Below, piece after piece: positions 24,558 to 33,676 of a stretch of 64,000 nucleotides of DNA. Source of the DNA: Salimicrobium halophilum (lineage in GTDB: Bacteria; Bacillota; Bacilli; Bacillales; Halobacillaceae); the NCBI RefSeq assembly GCF_900100295.1, contig NZ_FNEV01000004.1:248001-312000 (forward strand), given 5' to 3'. Each line of letters begins with the position of its first letter. Positions within the stretch are counted from its first letter, which is position 1. Under the pieces are notes generated by a model. It was not told the origin of the DNA and did not search any database. It saw nothing but the letters and a program-made list of their open reading frames with translations. The position numbers and the translations under genes were made by a program.

Positions 24558-25103
24558 CTATTTCCATATTTTCATGTATTTCTTCGCGTATTTTTCATCA
24601 TCGACACTATCAATGAGGCCTTTTGCTTGTTCCTCGATATACGGATCCTCATCTCTTTCATACAACGCGCGGAGCCCTTTCAGAATATCTTCGCGCAGAA
24701 GCGTGCCGTTCTTTTCTTCTTCCGCGGTATAGAACCGCTCGATCAGATAGCCGGTAACGAGGTTTTTTTGCTTCTCCCCACCAAGTGCGACTCGCCATAT
24801 CGCCTGAAGAGAATGACGGGCCGTGACGAACTTCTCATCTTTCGTCACCTGCCACACTTTCGGAAAATCGCGAAGAATCCGGTTTTCCGGGTCACTGATG
24901 GCCAGAAAAGACAAGAATTGAGCCCCCCGGGACCTCCGGTGAGCATCTTTATCGGTCAGCCAGTCTACAAGTTTGTCCCATACTTCATAAGCCCATGGTA
25001 CTTCCGTTTCCATTTCTTCAAGAAGCGTTTGATAAGCTTCGTACTGTTCCTCTTTCGAACCATTTTCTAGCTGGTGGAACAGTTCTTTCGTTCTCTCGTC
25101 CAT
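24558..25103 (-). CDS. HEAT-repeat-like protein, function unknown
   Basis: 181 residues, all alpha, acidic and rich in aromatic residues. Helical pairs such as WVYEVWDKLVDWL-type segments and HRRSRGAQFLSFLAISDPENRI...RHSLQAIWRVALGG read as HEAT/ARM-like repeats. No catalytic motif is seen. It is probably a cytoplasmic scaffold or regulatory protein. AAAGGGAGTGG precedes the start. Monocistronic and convergent with queCDE. Confidence 0.65.
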   Translation of the reverse strand: MDERTKELFHQLENGSKEEQYEAYQTLLEEMETEVPWAYEVWDKLVDWLTDKDAHRRSRGAQFLSFLAISDPENRILRDFPKVWQVTKDEKFVTARHSLQAIWRVALGGEKQKNLVTGYLIERFYTAEEEKNGTLLREDILKGLRALYERDEDPYIEEQAKGLIDSVDDEKYAKKYMKIWK

Positions 25104-25337
25104 GTGTCACCACTCCCTTTCCTTCACTTCTATCATTTTACGAAAAAAATCTCTAATCAAAGAAAAAAGAAGCACCACCAAAAAGCGTCATCACCCGGCT
25201 CCATACAATGCCTCTCATAGTGGACCAAGAATAAACATAAACAGCTAAACTCCACTTGAGATTCAAAAACTTACAATCAACTGTCATAAAGTAATTGAGC
25301 CTAAAAATAGAGAAACATACGAAAAATACCGAAAAGT
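25104..25337. other. Gene-free, AT-rich stretch at the island border
   Basis: No ORF with an RBS, no hairpin of note and no repeat were found. Base composition drops sharply from about 25200 onward compared with the queCDE region, marking the start of an AT-rich patch. Confidence 0.5.
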
Positions 25338-25511
25338 CTATAAGAAAACGATAAATAGAATTCCTGCTATTAAGACGTAAGAAGCCAAAAAGGTGAACCC
25401 TAATTTTTTAAAGAATATTTTTTTACCATTATCTCTATTAATTTTATATAGTCTCCAAATACCGATACACGCTATAAACAAAAAGACTATACTTAACATT
25501 GTATAAGACAT
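25338..25511 (-). CDS. Small two-span membrane protein (possible immunity protein)
   Basis: 57 residues from ATG 25511 (AAGGAAGG 8 nt upstream). An in-frame ATG at 25568 is less likely because it lies inside the upstream gene and lacks an RBS. Two hydrophobic helices (MLSIVFLFIACIGIWRLY and LASYVLIAGILFIVFL) flank a lysine-rich loop. No family is recognised. It follows another membrane protein and an orphan toxin tail, an arrangement seen with immunity genes. That role is inference. Confidence 0.5.
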   Translation of the reverse strand: MSYTMLSIVFLFIACIGIWRLYKINRDNGKKIFFKKLGFTFLASYVLIAGILFIVFL

Positions 25512-25551
25512 TTTAAATTCCTTCCTTACATTATGCTTACGGTTATTGTAT

Positions 25552-25920
25552 TTAGCCTGACTTTCCATATAAAATTTTTAATGAAATTAAATAAAGAGTA
25601 CCTACTAGAAAACCAACAATAGACAATAATAGGGTTGTAAGAAATTTAGTGCTAAGTAGGACTGATAGGATAAAAACAGAAACAGCTATTATCATTGCAC
25701 TCATAACAAATTGTGTTAATTTAGCATCATTAAATAGGAGAGTTACTATGTGTATGATTGCATAAACTAGTACAAAGTAACTCGGTATAAACACAAAGGC
25801 ATTTAATACATCTGAAAATAAAGGGAATTGATTACTTTTGTAACTTGCATATTGGAAAAGTAGTAAAAAGATAATAGAAGATATGATTATTCCCCCATAG
25901 AAGAGTATTCTATACAACAT
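25552..25920 (-). CDS. Four-span membrane protein (possible immunity protein)
   Basis: 122 residues from ATG 25920, which has AGGGGAGA ~7 nt upstream. Starts at 26037 are in frame but add non-hydrophobic sequence overlapping the toxin-tail reading frame. About four membrane helices are seen (YRILFYGGIIISSIIFLLLF; VFIPSYFVLVYAIIHIVTLLF; FVMSAMIIAVSVFILSVLL; TTLLLSIVGFLVGTLYLI). I do not recognise the family. Very AT-rich. It starts 13 nt after the toxin tail, consistent with a toxin-immunity pair. Confidence 0.55.
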   Translation of the reverse strand: MLYRILFYGGIIISSIIFLLLFQYASYKSNQFPLFSDVLNAFVFIPSYFVLVYAIIHIVTLLFNDAKLTQFVMSAMIIAVSVFILSVLLSTKFLTTLLLSIVGFLVGTLYLISLKILYGKSG

Positions 25921-25933
25921 GTTAGATCTCCCC

Positions 25934-26255
25934 TCATATAGGCCCAACAATATAGCCAGTGGCATCATTGAATGCTTTTTCAGATGCAGAACTTTCCAAG
26001 TAACCTTGACCTCTATAATCGTCGTATTGATTGTCATAATGATTCATAATAGGGTCTATTAGTAAGTTTCCCCACTCGTGATTTATTGTTCTTGTTCTAG
26101 CATCTATTTTCCCCATAGATTCAGTTAGCATGTAATTCCATGGGAAGTGACGAAAAGCATCTCTTTTCATTGTATCATTTGGATATGCGTCTTGAGCAGC
26201 ATCTTTTGTATCAGCTGCATCTAAGAAAATTGTTTCGATATCACTATTAGATAGA
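25934..26255 (-). pseudogene. Orphan C-terminal toxin fragment, DUF6973-like
   Basis: The frame reads DTKDAAQDAYPNDTMKRDAF, then RHFPWNYMLTESMGKIDART, NHEWGNLLIDPIMNHYDNQYDDY and stops at 25934. DAFRHFPWNYML...GKIDARTRTINHEW resembles the DUF6973 module found at the C-terminus of LXG/RHS-type polymorphic toxins. There is no RBS for the internal ATG (26170). The open frame continues upstream into the end of the Z1 gene in a different frame, so the toxin's N-terminal part is gone. I read it as a relic or displaced tip cassette. Confidence 0.6.
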
Positions 26256-28409
26256 TTACACAGGGTGAGCTGTGTAAATTGCAGGCTCCATGTTTGCCTG
26301 CGTCACAAGAACAGGCCACCAGAATGGGGCCCCTCTCCACCCGTCTTCCTCTCGCCCATTCTGCTGAAGAAGAATAAGCGCTGGATGATCTGTTGCCATA
26401 CGCCTTGCTACAGCCAATTCACCATAACCGCCGGATGGCGTGTCCGGGGCATCCTCAGACCGACCTTCTGAATCCGTGCGGCGGATGTTCCTATTTTTCC
26501 TTACAATGATCCAGACTCCTTTTTCTTCTGCATCCATCGTAAGGTAATCAAGAATCGACGCGTACTCTTCCACGTCCCAGCTGTGCCCTTCATCGAAAAC
26601 GAGCGTCTCACGGATGTCCAGAAGCAATTGCTTCACTTCTTCGACGGAAACGAAAGCTGTCTCTTCGCGTTTGGTCCACTGATCGATGGTTACCGATATC
26701 CCGTTCACATTTTTACGAATATACGATTTGTATCCGGTCTGAAATCCTTTCGGCAGCAATCGTTTGTGCGGATGCAAAGAAGTAAGCCGCGAGAGCAGAA
26801 TCTTGTTCGGGCTGCACGGAGCGATCCCTTTCGTCCTATCCTTTCGGAGAAATATCATGCCGCGGTCGTGCCCGCCGGAGATGAAGGCATTTCTCAGTTC
26901 TGCATCGAATTCGTGAATTTTTTCCATTACGTCATAAATAGCACTCGTCGTGTAGAGTCTCGTCACTGCCATATCGTCGAGGTTGCGGGCGCCGTACATA
27001 CGGGAGTGCTGCAGCACCGTATCCTGCTGGAACGAAGCCGGGTTTCTTCCATATAGAAAACCGATCATATTCCTGATCGTCACACCCCGGTCGAGAATCT
27101 GACCTCCGATGAAGATGTTCATCGGCGTACGAAGGTGCAGCTGACCTTCCGCGTCCAGCAGCTCTTCCACTTCATTATCCGAATTGACCGTAGTGACGAC
27201 AGCCATCTCGTCGCGCAAGGCTTCTTTTACTGCATGGATCGTCGCTTCATGGGAAGGCACCGATTTCGGTCGCAAGTTCAAAGATCGTGATAGATTCTCG
27301 TACGATGCATTCACATATTCCTGAAATTCTGCGGTGTCTTCTTCCGCCGCTTCCTGGATATCAGCGATGATTTTGTTGAAAAGTTCTTCCTGCCATTCAT
27401 GAGCAGCTTTTCCCCGTTCCGTGTGCACAACCATCGCATATTTCTCCTGCTTCATTCCTGCTGTATGCTGCTGAAGGCGACGCAAAACACTTCCGGTAAT
27501 GAAATTCAAGATGGCTTCATTCACGTTTGCCAGATTCTTCTGCTTCAGCGCATTATCTCTTTTCACGCGCCGTCCGTCTTTCTTTTTCATAAGATCGAGG
27601 TCACTTTGGCGGATGTCGCGGTATAAATAATAGGCGGAAGACGAAGAATCGTGCGAGTCATCGAAATAGAATTCTCCCCCGACGTACTGATCATGGACCG
27701 GAACGAGGACCGTGAATGCCGGCCGTACCGGTGCGAATCGCATCTGATTCTCCTTTTCCTCCGGCTGAAGATACAGAGAATAAGGAGTCGCTGTCACTTG
27801 AAGATAAGAGCTCCTCTGCAGATTTTTCCTGAGAGCATCGATTTTCGAAGCAATGACCCGCTGCTCCACGACGTTTTTGTCTTTATTCTTTTCATAGGAG
27901 ACGCTCGCGAAATCAGCTTCGTCATCGATGAACAGCACATTTTTATCCTTCAGATCCGGATACTTCTCAAAAAGCGTCGCCTGAAGACGGTCCATGTTAT
28001 TCGTTTCTTTCTTCACAACGATGGCGAGACGCTGCTTACGCTCCCAGCGACTGACGTTCGACGGCAGGTTCATGATATCGAAAGCATGCATCTCATCGTC
28101 ACGGATCAGTTGGTCGAACTCCAGGTGGAGCCGAGACATCGTCTGTTTTACGAGCGCTCTTGTTCCTTTCGTCAAAAGGACGACGATATCGTAGCCATTG
28201 TCATACGCCAGCCCCATGATTCCAAGGAATGTCCGCGTTTTCCCGGACTGGACTTTTCCAAGAAGCATCCCGGGCCGATTCGCCGACGTCTGTTCCTTCT
28301 TGAGATGATGCACCGTATCCTCCATCGCATCGAGGTAGGCTTTCCCGTAGTTGTTCTTCTTTTTCAGATAGCTGTAGAATCTTCCGTTCGTCTGTACTTG
28401 CTGTGTCAT
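26256..28409 (-). CDS. Z1-domain P-loop ATPase (helicase-like, probable DNA-processing or defence)
   Basis: 717 residues from ATG 28409, six nt after AGGGGGAAG; an in-frame start at 28460 lies upstream of this RBS. Walker A GKVQSGKT is ~residue 52, Walker B VLFIDDEAD follows, then a TATP-type motif (QVTATPYSLYL), and the Z1 signature GGQILDRGVTIRNMIGFLYGRNPASFQQDTVLQHSRMYGAR. Z1 proteins occur beside restriction and MORC-like genes in bacterial conflict systems, and their activity is unproven. Here it is solitary: the usual nuclease or methylase partners are absent. Confidence 0.85.
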   Translation of the reverse strand: MTQQVQTNGRFYSYLKKKNNYGKAYLDAMEDTVHHLKKEQTSANRPGMLLGKVQSGKTRTFLGIMGLAYDNGYDIVVLLTKGTRALVKQTMSRLHLEFDQLIRDDEMHAFDIMNLPSNVSRWERKQRLAIVVKKETNNMDRLQATLFEKYPDLKDKNVLFIDDEADFASVSYEKNKDKNVVEQRVIASKIDALRKNLQRSSYLQVTATPYSLYLQPEEKENQMRFAPVRPAFTVLVPVHDQYVGGEFYFDDSHDSSSSAYYLYRDIRQSDLDLMKKKDGRRVKRDNALKQKNLANVNEAILNFITGSVLRRLQQHTAGMKQEKYAMVVHTERGKAAHEWQEELFNKIIADIQEAAEEDTAEFQEYVNASYENLSRSLNLRPKSVPSHEATIHAVKEALRDEMAVVTTVNSDNEVEELLDAEGQLHLRTPMNIFIGGQILDRGVTIRNMIGFLYGRNPASFQQDTVLQHSRMYGARNLDDMAVTRLYTTSAIYDVMEKIHEFDAELRNAFISGGHDRGMIFLRKDRTKGIAPCSPNKILLSRLTSLHPHKRLLPKGFQTGYKSYIRKNVNGISVTIDQWTKREETAFVSVEEVKQLLLDIRETLVFDEGHSWDVEEYASILDYLTMDAEEKGVWIIVRKNRNIRRTDSEGRSEDAPDTPSGGYGELAVARRMATDHPALILLQQNGREEDGWRGAPFWWPVLVTQANMEPAIYTAHPV

Positions 28410-28487
28410 TCCGCTTCCCCCTGTTTCCCGTTCCATTACACGTCTGCCATTATACAACAAGTAATCATATAAGCCTTAGAAATTTTA

Positions 28488-28504
28488 TTGTGAAATATTG
28501 AACA
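28488..28504. promoter_or_regulatory. Degenerate upstream Rex site
   Basis: TTGTGAAATATTGAACA keeps one perfect Rex half-site (TTGTGAA) and a partial second half. It lies just upstream of the -35 of nox. Confidence 0.45.
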
Positions 28505-28510
28505 GAGTTA

Positions 28511-28539
28511 TTGATTTTTATTGCTGGAGTGCTTATAAT
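28511..28539 (+). promoter_or_regulatory. Promoter of nox
   Basis: -35 TTGATT (28511-28516), 17 bp spacer, -10 TATAAT (28534-28539). Confidence 0.8.
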
Positions 28540-28556
28540 AAAAAATACATTAGATA

Positions 28557-28574
28557 TTGTGAAATAATTCACAA
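28557..28574. promoter_or_regulatory. Rex operator
   Basis: TTGTGAAATAATTCACAA matches the Rex consensus TTGTGAA-N4-TTCACAA exactly in both half-sites. It starts 17 nt after the -10, so Rex bound at low NADH/NAD+ ratio would block early transcription of nox. Confidence 0.88.
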
Positions 28575-28594
28575 TTAACAGGAGGACTACAATC

Positions 28595-29947
28595 ATGAAA
28601 ATTGCAGTAATCGGAAGTACACACGCAGGTACAGCTGCGGTTACCAATATGGCGAACCTTTATCCAGATGCACAAATCACGGTTTACGAGAGAAATGATA
28701 CCGTTTCTTTCCTTTCTTGCGGACTCGCACTTTACGTGGGCGGGGTTGTCGAAGATCCATCCGGCCTTTTCTATACGTCTCCCGAAGAGCTTGCTAACCT
28801 TGGAGTAACGATGCGAATGCAGCATGATGTAACGAATATCGATACATCTATACAAACCATCGAAGCAGTGAACCTCGTGACAGGCGAAGCGATTACGGAC
28901 ACGTATGACAAACTTGTCGTTACTACAGGTTCCTGGCCGATCACGCCTCCAATCGAAGGCATCGATTACGAAAATGTGTTGCTCGCTAAGAACTACGATC
29001 AGGCAAACACAATCATTGAAGAAACAGCTCCCGTGAATCATGTAACTGTCGTCGGCGCTGGCTATATCGGTGTAGAGCTTGTGGAAGCATTCGCTCAAGC
29101 CGGCAAAGACGTGACGTTGATCGACGGTGCTGATCGTATCCTGAACAAATACCTGGACGCCGAATTCACAGCTCCAGTAGAAGATGAGCTTGAGGCCCGC
29201 GGAATTACGTTGGCGATGAATCAGACCGTGAAGCGATTCGAAGGAGAAAACGGCAAAGCACGCCGTGTTCATACAGACAAAGAATCCTTCGATACCGACC
29301 TCGTCATCATGTGCGTAGGCTTCCGTCCGAATACAGGACTGCTTCGAGGGAAAGTCGATATGCTCGACAACGGAGCGATTAAAGTGGATGACTACATGCA
29401 GACGAGTGACCCGAACATCTTTGCTGCGGGCGACTGCTGTGCGGTCCGTTACAATCCGACTGGTGACCACATGTATATTCCGCTTGCTACGAATGCCGTA
29501 CGCATGGGAACGCTCGTGGCACGTAACATTGAAAAACCGGTACTCCGGAACATCGGTACGCAAGGGACATCCGGGCTTCACCTATTCGGCTTGAACATGG
29601 CATCTACAGGACTTACGGAGACATCCGCTTCTCTTTTGGATATTCATGTGAAAAGTGTCACAATCGAAGACACACACCGTCCCGGCTTCATGCCGACAGC
29701 TGAGAAAGTAACGTTTAAAGTGACATTCGATCCGGAAACGCACCGGATTCTAGGCGCACAAGTGCTTTCTTTGGCAGACGTCACGCAGTCCATCAACACG
29801 ATGAGTGTCTGTATTCAGAACGGAATGACTGTGGAAGAGCTCGGCTTCGTCGATTTCTTCTTCCAGCCGCATTTCAATCAGCCATGGAACTTCTTGAATC
29901 AGGCAGGACTGAAGGCTGCTGAACCGAAGCACCCGGCGATGGCTTAG
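28595..29947 (+). CDS. nox: Water-forming NADH oxidase / CoA-disulfide reductase family
   Basis: 450 residues. The FAD-binding N-terminus is MKIAVIGSTHAGTAAV with His10, and the redox-active Cys42 lies in SFLSCGLALYVGG, as in lactic-acid-bacterial NADH oxidases. The NAD-binding GAGYIGVELVEAFAQAG is near 152 and FAD motif NIFAAGDCCAV near 275. It reoxidises NADH with O2 to water, keeping a single-cysteine mechanism. The exact Rex operator upstream fits control by the NADH/NAD+ ratio. GGAGG is 11 nt before the ATG. Monocistronic with a terminator. Confidence 0.9.
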   Translation: MKIAVIGSTHAGTAAVTNMANLYPDAQITVYERNDTVSFLSCGLALYVGGVVEDPSGLFYTSPEELANLGVTMRMQHDVTNIDTSIQTIEAVNLVTGEAITDTYDKLVVTTGSWPITPPIEGIDYENVLLAKNYDQANTIIEETAPVNHVTVVGAGYIGVELVEAFAQAGKDVTLIDGADRILNKYLDAEFTAPVEDELEARGITLAMNQTVKRFEGENGKARRVHTDKESFDTDLVIMCVGFRPNTGLLRGKVDMLDNGAIKVDDYMQTSDPNIFAAGDCCAVRYNPTGDHMYIPLATNAVRMGTLVARNIEKPVLRNIGTQGTSGLHLFGLNMASTGLTETSASLLDIHVKSVTIEDTHRPGFMPTAEKVTFKVTFDPETHRILGAQVLSLADVTQSINTMSVCIQNGMTVEELGFVDFFFQPHFNQPWNFLNQAGLKAAEPKHPAMA

Positions 29948-29978
29948 AAATCAAAATGAATATTGAATAAATTTAAAG

Positions 29979-30018
29979 AACCCGAACCATTAAAGACAGG
30001 AATGGTTCGGGTTTAGTT
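29979..30018 (+). terminator. Rho-independent terminator of nox
   Basis: 13-bp perfect stem AACCCGAACCATT (29979-29991)/AATGGTTCGGGTT (30001-30013). A modest T-run follows. It may also serve the convergent response-regulator gene. Confidence 0.85.
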
Positions 30019-30036
30019 TGTTGTGTTAGGAAACTA

Positions 30037-31668
30037 TCAGGTTTCTTGCTTAAAAGAATCTTTTTCATATCTGAACGAACTTGGAGGCACTCCATAAGAT
30101 TTTTTAAAGGTCTTCAAAAAGTAGCTCTTACTTTCATACCCAAGATCAACGGAGATTTCGTCCACTGATTTGTTCGTTTTACTCAATAGTTCCTGAGCAC
30201 GTTCCATCTTAACTCTTATCACATGTTCAATAAAAGTTTCCCCTGTTACTTTTTTGAATACTCTACTAAAATAACTAGGATTCAAATGTAAATGAGTTGC
30301 AACCTCACTCAAGGTGATTTTTTTATGGATGTTTATTTGCACGTATTTTAGAGCTGAAGCGACATCTGTATTCTCCGGCATATGTTTCATATCTTTCGTG
30401 TGAACCATAAGTTGTCTGCAAATACCTACCATCAATTCTTCCAAATAATCCAGCGAATAGGCTTGATTGACCAATTTATCTGTCATACTTACGATTGTAG
30501 TATCTTCAAAGTGGGGAAGAGCTTGAAGCCTATGTTTGATGTCCAATACTAATTTTACTGACCAGTCCTTTACAATCGATGGCTCTAACCTCAGCTCCCT
30601 CATAGTTTCTAGCTGTTGTACTACTATACTCTCTACTTCATCATAGTCTTCCTTTATCATGAAGTGAACAAGCTCCTCCGTCAGTTCGAGGTGGTTGTGA
30701 AAAGAGTTGGATTTTTCATACGGTGTCACTTCAAGATGATTAATAGAGCCATGCTGATAATAAAAAGATTGTTCTTCATTGTAAAACAGCTCTCTCAAGG
30801 AATTTGTTAACTGATCCCTTACTTGGTAATCTCGGCCGATAACTGTTGTGAACGTTAACTTCAAATACTTACTAATTTTATAGTGAATCTCTCGTAATAT
30901 CTTCTCAACTATAGAAGACCCATCGTTCAGTTCGTCAGTATCGTAAGGAAATATAATAAAAAATTTATTTCTAATATAAAAAACTTGTGCATTTTTCCAA
31001 TGTTTATCCAAAATTTCGTTAATTACATTATCTATGCTAAAGTGAAGCAAGTTCTGTGTTTCGTATTGTTTAATTGCCTCTTCGCTTTTGTCTATATAAC
31101 ACAACACGGGGGTGTAATAGTCATAAGAGAAGTCAATCCCAAGATGTTCTTCTTCCTCTATCCACCAGGTTTCATCTTCTATAAATGAATTGTCGTAAAG
31201 TATTTTCTCAATAAATTCAGTTTTAAGCTTGTTTTTGTTCTTTTTCAGGAATTCATATATTTTGTCTGTTTCTGTATCTTTTTGTCGTTTCTTTTCTATC
31301 GCTTTCTTCAGAGATTTTAATAAATCTACTATTGTTTCTTCCTCCATGGATTCTTTTAAAATATAATCAAACGCTTCAAGTTTCAATGCTTGTTGGGCAT
31401 ACAAAAATTCATCATGACAAGATAGGATTACTTTATACAAATCTGGATTCTCTTCATACAACAATGAGATTAACTCTATTCCGTTCAGATTGGGCATTCC
31501 AATATCAGTGAACAATACATCATAATTATTCATCTTCAGTTCGTTGTATGCTTCTACACTATCATTGAATACTCCAGTAACTTCAAAGCCGTGCTCTTCC
31601 CAGGGAATCATCTTCTGCATATATCTTAATACCATTACATCGTCATCAACCAAGGCAACTTTATACAT
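30037..31668 (-). CDS. AraC-type response regulator (YesN-like)
   Basis: About 543 residues from ATG 31668 (GGAGAAATGACGGT upstream); an ATG at 31719 lies inside the kinase gene. The receiver domain (1-120) starts MYKVALVDDDVMVLRYMQKM with phospho-acceptor Asp in YDVLFTDIGMPNLNGIELI. A long linker follows. The C-terminal AraC/XylS DNA-binding domain (~440-540) reads HKKITLSEVATHLHLNPSYFSRVFKKVTGETFIEHV. It is paired with the kinase 4 nt upstream and most likely activates the adjacent glucuronide genes. Confidence 0.9.
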   Translation of the reverse strand: MYKVALVDDDVMVLRYMQKMIPWEEHGFEVTGVFNDSVEAYNELKMNNYDVLFTDIGMPNLNGIELISLLYEENPDLYKVILSCHDEFLYAQQALKLEAFDYILKESMEEETIVDLLKSLKKAIEKKRQKDTETDKIYEFLKKNKNKLKTEFIEKILYDNSFIEDETWWIEEEEHLGIDFSYDYYTPVLCYIDKSEEAIKQYETQNLLHFSIDNVINEILDKHWKNAQVFYIRNKFFIIFPYDTDELNDGSSIVEKILREIHYKISKYLKLTFTTVIGRDYQVRDQLTNSLRELFYNEEQSFYYQHGSINHLEVTPYEKSNSFHNHLELTEELVHFMIKEDYDEVESIVVQQLETMRELRLEPSIVKDWSVKLVLDIKHRLQALPHFEDTTIVSMTDKLVNQAYSLDYLEELMVGICRQLMVHTKDMKHMPENTDVASALKYVQINIHKKITLSEVATHLHLNPSYFSRVFKKVTGETFIEHVIRVKMERAQELLSKTNKSVDEISVDLGYESKSYFLKTFKKSYGVPPSSFRYEKDSFKQET

Positions 31669-31672
31669 ACCG

Positions 31673-33466
31673 TCATTTCTCCTTTGGAATATAAAAAGTG
31701 TAGTCTGTCCCTTTTCCAAGAGTGCTGGTCAAATTCATACGGAATGCTTCTCCATAAACGATTCTCATACGCTGGTATACATTTTTAATACCAATGCCAT
31801 TAAATGAGTTTTCGCTGCTCTTGTTAGATTGAATTTCCTCTGAAAAGATTGTCTTTTTAATCGAAGCTAGTTTTTGTGAGTCAATACCCTTGCCGTCGTC
31901 ACTTATTGAAATCAATAGGTGGTCTTCAACGTCACAAGTTTTTATTTTGACACTGCCTTCTTTACTATCGAATCCGTGAATAATTGCATTTTCTATTATC
32001 GGTTGCAAAAAAAAGCGTGGAACCTCTTCGTTACAGGTCATCTCATCGAGATCCATCACCAATTTTATATTTTGGTCATGCCTGAAATTCATCAAGTCTA
32101 CATAGTGTTTGATAATTTCAATTTCTTCCTTAAGTGGTATAAAAGCATTGTTTCTGTTAATGGTCATTCTTAGTAACGATGAAAGGGATCGTAAGAGTTT
32201 CGAACTTTCAACATCTCCCTTCATGGAGACGTTTAATCTAATTGCATTTAATACATTAAAGAGGAAATGAGGATTTATTTGAGCTTGTAACATTTCCAAT
32301 TCCGCTGTCCTCTTTGCTTCTTCTTTGTGTTTGATTTGATCAATCATTTTTTCAACTCGATTCAACATTTCGTCAAAGGATTGACCCAATTTTGAAATAT
32401 CATTGCTTCCTTCTATATTTGTTCTTACAATAATATTTCCTTGTTCAACTTCTTTAGTTACTTCCCCTATTCTTTCGAGGGGTTTCGTCGTTTCACGAAC
32501 TAGAATGATAAGCGCTATAAGAAACAAAAGTAAAAATGCACCCTGAATAATGATTGTCGTCCTAGTTATCATGTTGATATTGCCTATGGTCTGCTTGTAA
32601 GGAACCAAACTGACCAGACTCCAATTAGTATGTGATACTGACTGAGTTACTAACAAATGCTCTTTCTCATGATAATCCACAACCTGGTATTCATTTTCCA
32701 TGGATAAATCGTAAGGAAGTTCTCGCCCAATTTCCTGCTTATTGACACTAGATAAAATAGTGCCCTTTTCATTTAATAAGTAAAACTCCTGCATGCTCTC
32801 ATTAGTGTAATTGCTTAGTACTTCGCTGATATCATTTTCATGAGCGCTAAGCATTACATACACTTGGTCATTATTCGATTCTTGAATCGTTCTCCCCATC
32901 GTAATCAAATACGGACTGTAAGAGGATTCACTTTGGATATAATTGGGCTGCGCCCCCATCCAATACGTTTCATAATAGTTCAGAGATTGAAGCTTATCAA
33001 ACCACTCTTCTTCAAAAATTTCGGAAGGGTTATATTCATTAGTACTATAATTCGTATAATACATATCCTTATCAAATAGAATAGTAATGTAAGCCAAATT
33101 AATAGTGTTAGTAATTCCCTCTAAATAACCGGATATCTCAAGTTTCTGCATCGCCATTTTCTGTTCTGCATCTTCCAGGGACTGATCGATTTTTTGATAA
33201 GAACCGATCAGTTTGTTGAATTCTGTATCAAACTGAATGAAATTCGAAAGGTACATCAAATCGCTGAAAGACTTATTTATACTCATTTCTACCACGCGCA
33301 ACGAGTCTTCAGACTGTCTCACAGCTCTTTGCTCCAATATATCCTTGGTCATGTAATTCGATACAATATACGTCATGACCCAGGGTAAAAACACACATAC
33401 AACAACCGCAATAGTAATACGGTAACGGAGAGATAGACTTGCAGCTCGTTTGAACAAATTTAACAT
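31673..33466 (-). CDS. Sensor histidine kinase (YesM-like, LytS/His_kinase type)
   Basis: 597 residues. An N-terminal helix (~20-40), an extracellular sensor domain (~40-290, dCache-like), a second helix (IIIQGAFLLLFLIALIILV), HAMP, then the His_kinase box QINPHFLFNVLNAIRLNV with the phospho-histidine, and a HATPase domain (QPIIENAIIHGFD; ISDDGKGID). This is the YesM class, sensing extracellular carbohydrate or its binding protein. AGGTG is 7 nt before the start. It is transcribed separately from uidA, from a promoter near 33540, and is AT-rich like the whole island. Confidence 0.92.
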   Translation of the reverse strand: MLNLFKRAASLSLRYRITIAVVVCVFLPWVMTYIVSNYMTKDILEQRAVRQSEDSLRVVEMSINKSFSDLMYLSNFIQFDTEFNKLIGSYQKIDQSLEDAEQKMAMQKLEISGYLEGITNTINLAYITILFDKDMYYTNYSTNEYNPSEIFEEEWFDKLQSLNYYETYWMGAQPNYIQSESSYSPYLITMGRTIQESNNDQVYVMLSAHENDISEVLSNYTNESMQEFYLLNEKGTILSSVNKQEIGRELPYDLSMENEYQVVDYHEKEHLLVTQSVSHTNWSLVSLVPYKQTIGNINMITRTTIIIQGAFLLLFLIALIILVRETTKPLERIGEVTKEVEQGNIIVRTNIEGSNDISKLGQSFDEMLNRVEKMIDQIKHKEEAKRTAELEMLQAQINPHFLFNVLNAIRLNVSMKGDVESSKLLRSLSSLLRMTINRNNAFIPLKEEIEIIKHYVDLMNFRHDQNIKLVMDLDEMTCNEEVPRFFLQPIIENAIIHGFDSKEGSVKIKTCDVEDHLLISISDDGKGIDSQKLASIKKTIFSEEIQSNKSSENSFNGIGIKNVYQRMRIVYGEAFRMNLTSTLGKGTDYTFYIPKEK

Positions 33467-33538
33467 TTAAATACACCTACTTGAAGACTCCTCTGTATAT
33501 TTTTAGAAAATTCAAAATCATGGTTTGTTAATACTTAT

Positions 33539-33547
33539 ATTATAGCA
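33539..33547 (-). promoter_or_regulatory. Extended -10 promoter of the kinase/regulator operon
   Basis: On the minus strand TGC-TATAAT (33547 down to 33539) is an extended -10, ~75 nt upstream of the kinase start. No strong -35 is seen. Confidence 0.5.
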
Positions 33548-33597
33548 ATGTCGTCTATAGATGAAATTCCAATAACAGGAAAGTAATTCTTGATTTT

Positions 33598-33646
33598 AAA
33601 AAAATGCTTTCGTTGACATGGATAATAAACTCCTGTCAACGAAAGC
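33598..33646 (-). terminator. Rho-independent terminator of the uidA operon
   Basis: Perfect 13-bp stem GCTTTCGTTGACA (33606-33618)/TGTCAACGAAAGC (33634-33646), with A-run 33598-33604 giving the minus-strand U-run. It separates uidA from the kinase gene. Confidence 0.88.
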
Positions 33647-33676
33647 TTTTCTACTGTAATTATATTAATCGAAGCA

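Noticed and set aside
28550-29581. 343-codon minus-strand frame antisense to nox
   Set aside because: It crosses the Rex operator and promoter of nox and has no recognisable domain; the plus-strand flavoprotein is certain.
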